From the NCBI GenBank assembly GCA_030248295.1, contig JASANH010000126.1:62001-126000 (forward strand): 64,000 nt of DNA, written 5' to 3'. Position 1 is the first letter of the stretch. Every line of letters begins with the position of its first letter. The stretch comes from Mesodorylaimus sp. YZB2_4 (lineage: Eukaryota > Nematoda > Enoplea > Dorylaimida > Dorylaimidae). Shown in pieces: positions 57,735-64,000 of this stretch. A program made the position numbers and the translations under genes. The notes under the pieces are model-generated. The model was not told the origin of the DNA, did no database searches, and saw nothing but the letters and a program-made list of their open reading frames with translations.

Positions 57735-60305
57735 ATGGCTGCGAAGTTTAGTATCACGTATGCGGAATTGCGTGAAAAGTTACCTCCTTGGGTGAAGAAA
57801 GAGGTGTTGAAGGCCTATTGCGATGCCAACAACGTGAAGGTCTCAGCCACATCAACGAAACAGGATATGGTAGAGGAACTTGGCAAGGCGATTTCTGCCG
57901 GATGGGACCAAGGTGCTGCGCATGGAGGTAGCAGCGGGGAAAGTACTTGGGAAATGTCCATGATCGATTTCGGTCCGTACATGAATGAAAGTACGAGTAA
58001 AAAACCGCCGAAAGGAGACGGAGAGTATACGGGAGCGGACGATGCGTCGGGCAAGGCGACGCCTATGACGAATCCGCAACGGCCACGCCTGGACCAGGGC
58101 GATGGTGGCACGGGTATCGCTCAGATGATGATGCAGCAACAGGCCATGTTCTTCGAGTTCCTGCAGAAACAACAGCAGAGGCAGGATGAGGACAGGCGCC
58201 GCGAAGCTGAGGAGCGGAAACGCCAGGAAGAAAGGCAACTAGAAGACAGGCAGAGAGAGGCTGAGGAACGGAAACGGCAGGAAGAGAGGCAATTGGAGCA
58301 GCATAAGATAATGCTGGAACAGATGCAGGCTTTGACTGTCTTGATTCGGTCACCGCCACAGGCTGGTAGTACGCAGCCCAGTCAAACGTCTGTAGTGTCC
58401 CCGTCTGTGAATCTGCCAGGTCTAAAGATCGCAGTGTTTTCGGGCGACGTTGAAAAGATAGACCCATTCGAGTGGTTGGAGACTTTCCGTACATATAGTA
58501 CGTTAGGACGGTGGTCCGTCGTTCAAGTCATGGAGGGTATCAAAGTGTATCTGACGGGCGAGGCTTTAGCCAAGTGGAACGAGTTGACTGATACGGATAA
58601 GAATTCTTGGGAACGTGCAACGGCTGTATGGCTGGAAAAGTTGCTCGGAGAGAAAAGGTCGATTTTCAGAGTGCAGTTAGCTGCCCTGAAGCAGGAAAAT
58701 CGTTCAGTCGCCTGGCATACACAAGAATTCTTGCGACTGGCAAAGTTGGCCTCATTTACGGCCACGAACCAGACGGTTCGGGATAATGACTGGCCTATAT
58801 GCGAAATGTATGTCGCAGGATTGCGCAACACGATTCAGAAAGAGGTTCGCAGAGATAACCCGGATAGGTTATCAGTGGCGAGGGCGATCGCGGAAAGAGC
58901 CGAGTCATGCTCTACTCTGTGTGGCGAGATAGTGGTGAAGCAACGAAATGATAGCCAGCTCTCGCATGTCGGAGAAGCCAGGAATGGTAGTACAAACAAC
59001 AGGGCCTGCTACCGGTGCGGACAGCTGGGTCACATAGCACGAGAATGTGTGGATCGCAGAAACGATCACGCGGGTGGTCAGCACAGGTCTCGTAGTAATT
59101 ATCCGCAGCGAGATGGCCGCAGGGAGTTCCAAAGCAGTAGAGGACGACATAGTCCAGGTCGCAGAGACCAGTACGGTCGAGGACGACGTTTTTCGTCTCG
59201 GGAAAATAGTAGCAACGGTTACAGTCGTGGTAACTATCAGAATGATCGCGGACGGTCGGTTGACCGGAGGCGGAGAGTCAATTCTGTTTCGGATGACGGC
59301 TCGCGATCCGAAGAATATGGTGAGCAGAGTGACGAGTGCCAGGGGTATCGGCAGGATGAGGGCCAAAATACGGTTGGCGGAAGGTGTAATACAGTGCTGG
59401 GCATGCACAAGGATGCGCCGCATAGAGGATCGGCACCAGTTTCGCAGGAGGCGAATGCAGTAAAACGGATAATTGGTCAGTTGAGTTACGTGTTATGCCA
59501 GGTTAATGGGCAGGACGTACCCATGATGCTGGATAGTGGCGCTACCGTAACCCTGATAAGCAAGGCAGTGGCGGAGAAAATCATACCGCGTAAAGATTGG
59601 AGGCCTAGTTCGGCTAGCCCGAAAGGTTTAGGTGGAGACGGCACGCTAGAAATCGAGGCAGAGGTTGGAGTTGACCTCAAGGTTGGTTCGATAGTCGAAC
59701 GACACGTAGTGCTGATATCGAGCACGATGGGTGGAATACCCGGCATCTTGGGCACAGATTTTACAGGCCCATGCCATAGCGAGCGGTACAGGTACTGTGC
59801 AGATTTGTCGCACGCTCAGGAAAAGCAGGGGCTCGTTGGAGTAGTGTTGAGCTCTGAGTGCTCTGTGTATGTGTGCGCCGACGTTGTGATTCCGGCGAGG
59901 AGCGAAATAATAATTGAGGCTGAGCTGCGAGCGCTGCCCAATGAGGTATCTGTTGACCAAGGGTGGTTGGAACCCAGTACGAACTTAGGAGCGGAAAAGA
60001 GGCTATTTGTGGCTCGTTCGTTGGTTAAACTGAAGGAAGACGGCCTCGTGCCAGTGATGGTAGCTAATACAGCTACGGACGATAAGGTATTGCATAAAAA
60101 TACGCGAATCGGCCAGTTCACGGTTATCGATAAGGGTGACCAAGTGGTGGCAGCTTGCGGTTCTGCCGAGGGTAAACCGGTGTCCATTATGGACCCAATC
60201 GCGAAGATCGATTGGAGGGAGTCAGAGTTGACTGAGGATCAACGGAAACGCGTTGTTAGCGTATTACGTCAATACGAAGATGCTTTTGCTAAGCATGAAG
60301 GTTAA
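57735..60305 (+). CDS. Gag and protease of gypsy element 2
   Basis: 856 codons from ATG 57735; the frame is open 63 codons upstream through leader repeats, but this is the first ATG in the Gag region. The N-terminus (residues 1-55) has a SAP-like helix pair. Residues of about 140-200 form a long Glu/Arg/Gln coiled coil (EERKRQEERQLEDRQREAE). The capsid follows. One zinc knuckle, CYRCGQLGHIAREC, lies at 59007-59048, followed by an Arg/Ser-rich tract. The protease has MLDSGATVTLI near 59525. The frame stops at FAKHEG, just where reverse transcriptase normally begins. The product could form particles and be processed only if protease works in this context. Confidence 0.88.
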   Translation: MAAKFSITYAELREKLPPWVKKEVLKAYCDANNVKVSATSTKQDMVEELGKAISAGWDQGAAHGGSSGESTWEMSMIDFGPYMNESTSKKPPKGDGEYTGADDASGKATPMTNPQRPRLDQGDGGTGIAQMMMQQQAMFFEFLQKQQQRQDEDRRREAEERKRQEERQLEDRQREAEERKRQEERQLEQHKIMLEQMQALTVLIRSPPQAGSTQPSQTSVVSPSVNLPGLKIAVFSGDVEKIDPFEWLETFRTYSTLGRWSVVQVMEGIKVYLTGEALAKWNELTDTDKNSWERATAVWLEKLLGEKRSIFRVQLAALKQENRSVAWHTQEFLRLAKLASFTATNQTVRDNDWPICEMYVAGLRNTIQKEVRRDNPDRLSVARAIAERAESCSTLCGEIVVKQRNDSQLSHVGEARNGSTNNRACYRCGQLGHIARECVDRRNDHAGGQHRSRSNYPQRDGRREFQSSRGRHSPGRRDQYGRGRRFSSRENSSNGYSRGNYQNDRGRSVDRRRRVNSVSDDGSRSEEYGEQSDECQGYRQDEGQNTVGGRCNTVLGMHKDAPHRGSAPVSQEANAVKRIIGQLSYVLCQVNGQDVPMMLDSGATVTLISKAVAEKIIPRKDWRPSSASPKGLGGDGTLEIEAEVGVDLKVGSIVERHVVLISSTMGGIPGILGTDFTGPCHSERYRYCADLSHAQEKQGLVGVVLSSECSVYVCADVVIPARSEIIIEAELRALPNEVSVDQGWLEPSTNLGAEKRLFVARSLVKLKEDGLVPVMVANTATDDKVLHKNTRIGQFTVIDKGDQVVAACGSAEGKPVSIMDPIAKIDWRESELTEDQRKRVVSVLRQYEDAFAKHEG

Positions 60306-60470
60306 AGGAGATGTTGGTGTCCAAACCGATCTTGCGGTTCCCTGATTTCAAAAGGCAGTTCATACTGCAGACAGATGCGTCGAATGTCGGCATCGGGGCA
60401 GTGCTGTATCAACAGCATGGGAACGACAAATGGGTCGTAGCATACGCGTCAAGGACGCGTCATACCTGTA
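60306..60470 (+). pseudogene. Junction region: RT lost, RNase H interrupted
   Basis: A third frame from about 60314 encodes the start of RNase H (SKPILRFPDFKRQFILQTDA, then YASR). It then jumps to the frame at 60430, whose recognisable part starts at YLYGAKFLLRTDHQP. The three pieces are in three different frames. The block between the first Asp motif and YLYG, normally about 30 residues with the catalytic Glu, is also absent. The 8-base word ACGCGTCA occurs twice at this second break (60444-60451 and 60455-60462). Confidence 0.75.
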
Positions 60471-62337
60471 TGGGGCAAAGTTCCTGTTGAGGACAGACCA
60501 TCAACCGCTGAAGTGGCTGATGGCACACAAGGAACCTACAGGTCGGATTGCACGGTGGGTATACCAGTTGTCGGAATACACGTTTGATGTAGAGCATGTG
60601 CCGGGGAAGACCAATGTTGTGGCAGATGCACTTTCTCGAAGCCCGATGTGCATGGTTTGCCCAGTGGCTGTAGAGACAGTCGGACAAAAAGCAGTGGAGT
60701 TGTCGGACCAGACACTTAAGGAGGCACAGAGGGCAGATCAGTTCTGTCGGGCGCTAATTGACTATTTGGAACAAAGAATGTTGCCCAAAGATCCGCGGGA
60801 TGCGAGGCGGCTAAAAAAGCTTGCGCAGAGCTTTAGTCTTTCGGAAATGGGCGTATTGCTACATTTTCCATTGGGGAAAGAACGGAGAAAAGAGGATTGG
60901 ATACAGATGGTAGTTCCATTATCCTTGCAGCGCTTGGTGTTTGACGCACTGCATGGTGATGCCATGGCAGGTCATTTGGGTTTCACGGAGACCTTTGTCA
61001 AGCTGAGGCAACGGTTCTTTTGGCCAGGCATGTACAAGGACACTTTTCGCTGGTGTCAAAGTTGTTTGCCATGTGCGAAGAATAAATCGTATGGTCAGAC
61101 GGGTCGGGCACCCTTGAAACCACTGTGTGTGGAGAATCCGTTCGAGTTGGTGGCGATCGATGCCACGGGTCCATTCCCTACAGATAGGGATGGCAGTAAA
61201 TACGTCGTAATCGTGAGCGACTACTTGACAAAGTACATCGAGGCGTTCACAGTGCCAGATATCAAGGCGGCGACGGTAGCCCAGATCTTGGTAGACAAGA
61301 TCATATGTCGGTGGGGAGCGCCACGACGATTGCTGTCGGACCGAGGGGCTAATTTTACCTCGGAGTTGGTGCAGGGCGTGTGCGAGGCATTGCGCATCAA
61401 ACGATCCCTGACGGTAGCGTACAGACCTCAGACTGATGGTCAGGTGGAGAGAGTGAATCGCGTGTTTCGCGATATGCTGAGGATGTACGTAGACCAAGAT
61501 CACCAGGACAATTGGAGTGGTTTTGTTCCGTTTGCCCGATTCGCGTACAATACGTCAGTCCATGAAGCGACGGGTAAGACTCCGTTCTTTCTGATGCATG
61601 GTTTTGATGCACGGTTGGTGATCGATACGGGTATCTCGAGTTCAGCTAACAAAGTTGGCAGCGCGATCGAATATCGCGAGAACGTGGTGCAGCAGCTCGA
61701 GCGAGCTCGGAGGTTAGCTTATGAGAGCATAGAACGAGCGCAAGAACAGCGTAAGGAACGTTGGGATAAGAATACGAAACTGGAGAAGGAGTTTCAGGCT
61801 GGTGATATGGTGATGTATAAGCGAATGCATACACCGGCAGGCTTATCATCGAAGCTGTTGGGCTCCTGGACTGGACCCTATCGTGTCACGCAAGTGATAT
61901 CGGCTCGCAACTTGATTATCCGTCCGCAAGAAGGATTAGTTGGCGAAGAGAAGCGTGTTCACGTAGAACAGGTGAAGCGGTATGTGCCAGAGGTGGATAG
62001 GCCACGCAAACCAAGTCTGCTGAAGGTCGGTGATGCAGTGTGGGCCAAAATGAAGTACCACCCATATTTGCCAGCACGAATAGTGGATGAAACGGAATTC
62101 CCGGATAAGAGGCCTATAAAACCAAATTGGGTTCGTGTACACTTCTTCGGCGAGAAGAAGTACGGACTAGTCGAGCGCGATAACATCTTCGACTACAGGC
62201 AGTATAAGGAGGTGTTAGCCTCCAAGGCGGCAGGTTTGCCTCGCGCGATGCGAGACGCGGAGAGGTACTTGGAGGAGGAGAAGGACGCGCGCAGTCGTGT
62301 GGCTTTGGTAAAGGAGAGACGGAAGTGGGTGCAATAG
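60430..62337 (+). CDS. RNase H remnant, integrase, GPY/F module and PWWP-like domain of gypsy element 2
   Basis: 635 codons. Residues 10-75 are the end of RNase H (RTDHQPLKWLMAH, GKTNVVADALSR). The integrase zinc site is at about 60955-61080 (H...H...CLPCAK). The core D, D, E residues lie near 61160, 61340 and 61446 (IDATGPF, LSDRGANF, DGQVERV). A GPY/F module follows (GSWTGPYRVTQV near 61865). Residues of about 530-600 (62017-62226) then read KVGDAVWAKMKYHPYLPARI and, after a gap, VHFFGEKKYGLVERDNIFDY. That is the order and spacing of a PWWP domain, with PYLP in the place of PWWP. The tail is charged and helical. The ATG at 60430 is just the first in the frame; the natural protein would be part of Pol. 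Confidence 0.88.
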   Translation: MGRSIRVKDASYLYGAKFLLRTDHQPLKWLMAHKEPTGRIARWVYQLSEYTFDVEHVPGKTNVVADALSRSPMCMVCPVAVETVGQKAVELSDQTLKEAQRADQFCRALIDYLEQRMLPKDPRDARRLKKLAQSFSLSEMGVLLHFPLGKERRKEDWIQMVVPLSLQRLVFDALHGDAMAGHLGFTETFVKLRQRFFWPGMYKDTFRWCQSCLPCAKNKSYGQTGRAPLKPLCVENPFELVAIDATGPFPTDRDGSKYVVIVSDYLTKYIEAFTVPDIKAATVAQILVDKIICRWGAPRRLLSDRGANFTSELVQGVCEALRIKRSLTVAYRPQTDGQVERVNRVFRDMLRMYVDQDHQDNWSGFVPFARFAYNTSVHEATGKTPFFLMHGFDARLVIDTGISSSANKVGSAIEYRENVVQQLERARRLAYESIERAQEQRKERWDKNTKLEKEFQAGDMVMYKRMHTPAGLSSKLLGSWTGPYRVTQVISARNLIIRPQEGLVGEEKRVHVEQVKRYVPEVDRPRKPSLLKVGDAVWAKMKYHPYLPARIVDETEFPDKRPIKPNWVRVHFFGEKKYGLVERDNIFDYRQYKEVLASKAAGLPRAMRDAERYLEEEKDARSRVALVKERRKWVQ

Positions 62338-62493
62338 GAATCGGAGACGTCGGTCAAACTCAATCAACAGCGTACAATACAGTCGCACGATGTCAATGGA
62401 GATGGGCGACTTACGACGCCAATGATCATGATTTTTGCGTTTCGATATTTTGTGTTTCGTGTAGGAGTTCGTGTAAACTGAGGGGGAGGTGAA

Positions 62494-62696
62494 TGTCACG
62501 GTTAAGTTTGTATCTCCCGCGTGGATATCAGGTAGTGTAGTGTGCGTTATTGTAAAGCTTGCTCGCCAGGGCTACGGCCAGAGCAGGCGAACTGGGTAGA
62601 GTACGGAGGACCGTAATATACATAATTCTCGTATAGTGCGGTTGGTCTGGAGATTACTCTTCTCCACACGCGGTCACGTCGGACAGCAACGTGACA
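62494..62696 (+). repeat. 3' LTR of gypsy element 2
   Basis: 203 bp, with four extra bases (ACAT-type insertion near 62618) relative to the 5' LTR. Confidence 0.95.
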
Positions 62697-62808
62697 GGAT
62701 AGTAAAACAGAACGAGGAGTGTCCGTGGACTGCGTGGGTTGGTTCCTGTGTCTTGAGCCATCCACTGGTCAGCCCTAGTCCTATCCCAGGGCGAGCCAAG
62801 AATTTCAC

Positions 62809-64000
62809 CAAGAACACAAGACGTCCTCTACCAAGGCCTGCAAACCAAATGGGACACTCGAAATCGATCTCGCTCTCGGTCTCATACGGGCCCGACTGAC
62901 CAGTTCCTTGAACCAGGGCACTGATAGACCGGAGAGACTATTCCATGCCTATTACATCCGCCCCGTTTCGGCTCTGCTTTTCAAGCTGGACAGAAACTTT
63001 GGAAGGAGAAAGACTGCAGTAAATTGTAGTCATGCTTAAAAAGTGGGAACGCTCTCCGGTCACCTGCCAGCAGGTGTGTGCAGCGGGCTTGTCAGCTAGA
63101 GTTACTGCACTCTACTGAAGTGCTAAGAATATCACAAACAGTCAGGACTGTGCCGCGAGACAATATTTCTAAAAAGCGGAATATATCTGCATGCCTATTG
63201 TCACGATTAGTTGTCCAAGCTAACTGATTCGATGTATGTACATCCTTCAAATTCTGAATTAAAATCTTTAATAATTAGGTTCGGTTCAGTTTCTGGGCAC
63301 AAACTTTGCACTGATTTGATAGAGCCTGTTGCGCTCCTTTTACATGCGCAATTTCATCGATTGGCCAGTTTCCGCCCGAATTTTAGTCGGAAGCGGAAGC
63401 TCAATCGAACACGAGGATCAATCGAGCAATGATCATCAAGGCTAGCTTTTTATTAGTTTTCACTCCACGGCTTGAATGGTCGCTAGCTTCCTGGGCGTGG
63501 TCATGCAGTATGCTTCCTCGCCTCTCTCCTTTGAGTGAGTTTCTTTTAATATGCAAATTAGGACGTGCAAGCATATCACAGCCTCCGCCTACCAAGTCTT
63601 CCGTTCCAGCTTGGACCATGGCTGAAACGTGACAAGGACCCAGCCGCGGCTTCGTGCTATTTCCAGAATTGCTTGCAAAAAAACTTAAAATTTTTTGGTC
63701 TTGATGAAAATTGGATATTTGTTGAAGCAAGAGTAAATAAGATGATGGCCTGACAAATACGACAGCTCATGACTTCCTTGTCGCACATCTTCGAGTTCTC
63801 ATTGGATAGCGTGCTCTCGACGAGTTCAGCAGGAGGGGTAAGCCGTACCTTGGGTATGAGTGAATGTTCGTGTCTCTCTAACGACATATTTCTTTTCGAT
63901 GAGTCGAGTATCAGCTGCCTTTTCAAGTTTCTTTCCAGAGCATGCAGCGTTTTCGCTCGTCGGAAATTGGAACCGTCAAACAGGAGCGGCAGGCGTCATA
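62809..64000. other. No gene recognised
   Basis: The sequence CCTATTACATCCGCCCCGT at 62947 resembles CCCATCACAATCCGCCCCCGT at 56557 outside the left arm, so some flanking sequence is repeated directly. No coding exon is supported up to the window edge. Confidence 0.35.

Larger units (their letters stand above)
57089..62696 (+). mobile_element. Ty3/gypsy LTR retrotransposon 2, RT-deleted, with PWWP-tailed integrase
   Basis: LTRs at 57089-57287 and 62494-62696 bound a leader, a Gag-protease frame and an RNase H-integrase frame. A purine tract AGGGGGAGG precedes the 3' LTR. The 4-bp flanks GGAA and GGAT are a target duplication with one change, confirmed by the sequence of the opposite arm of the inverted repeat it entered. 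Reverse transcriptase is missing, so movement would need enzymes from another copy. Confidence 0.93.
56576..62808. repeat. Large inverted repeat (foldback element) split by gypsy element 2
   Basis: The left arm 56576-56775 is mirrored by a right arm now in two pieces, 56990-57088 and 62697-62808. Examples: CACACCACGAAGG at 56689 versus CCTTCGTGGTGTG-like sequence at 57071, and GGGCTGACCAG versus CTGGTCAGCCC. Before insertion the unit was about 625 bp with a loop of about 215 bp. No coding capacity is evident. Confidence 0.8.

Noticed and set aside
57245-57757. 170-codon minus-strand frame over the gypsy leader
   Set aside because: Follows the tandem repeats of the leader and shows no family pattern.
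1-64000. CRISPR arrays, operons, prokaryotic defence systems
   Set aside because: No regularly spaced identical repeats and no bacterial gene organisation; introns and tRNA structure are eukaryotic.

Overview
The window is nuclear DNA from an invertebrate animal. Evidence for this: several genes have many small exons with GT-AG introns, there are two eukaryotic proline tRNA genes without encoded CCA, and much of the sequence is animal-type mobile DNA (Ty3/gypsy LTR elements, L1/Tx1-like LINEs, TA-flanked and hairpin MITEs). Nothing fixes the phylum. One receptor is faintly SRSX-like (a nematode family), which is weak evidence.

Layout. 1-5300: a decayed GGATCC/GATATC word repeat, a truncated gypsy element with one LTR, and several short DNA-transposon relics. 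6680-7630 (-): a rhodopsin-class receptor in one exon. 8670-8780: a tRNA-derived sequence. 10462-16100 (-): a LINE with open ORF1 and broken ORF2. 18031-21331 (+): a six-exon gene for a secreted 16-cysteine protein of unknown function. 22636-24777 (-): a seven-exon ZnT1-like zinc exporter. 28347-31241 (-): a twelve-exon SLC5 sodium/solute symporter, closest by eye to the myo-inositol (SMIT) branch. 32972 and 38991: tRNA-Pro(CGG) and tRNA-Pro(TGG). 33584-36481 (+): a decayed LINE. 42217-46044 (+): a four-exon RING-finger protein. 47701-48036 (+): a possible small membrane protein. 48466-49546: a DNA element with 28-bp inverted ends. 51017-55788 (-): a nearly intact gypsy element. 57089-62696 (+): a second gypsy element sitting inside a large inverted repeat.

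The exon models of the secreted protein, the zinc transporter, the symporter and the RING gene all close in frame (416, 424, 686 and 262 residues), which supports them strongly. The host genes do not form an evident pathway. Zinc export, sodium-coupled solute uptake and an SRSX-like receptor are ordinary membrane functions.

The most unusual item is in the second gypsy element. Downstream of the integrase core and its GPY/F module the reading frame continues into what looks like a PWWP domain, a histone-methyl-lysine reader fold, in the place where chromoviruses carry a chromodomain. The same copy has lost its whole reverse transcriptase, so it cannot be autonomous. Full-length relatives elsewhere in the genome would be the test of whether the integrase-PWWP fusion is a real, functioning targeting module.
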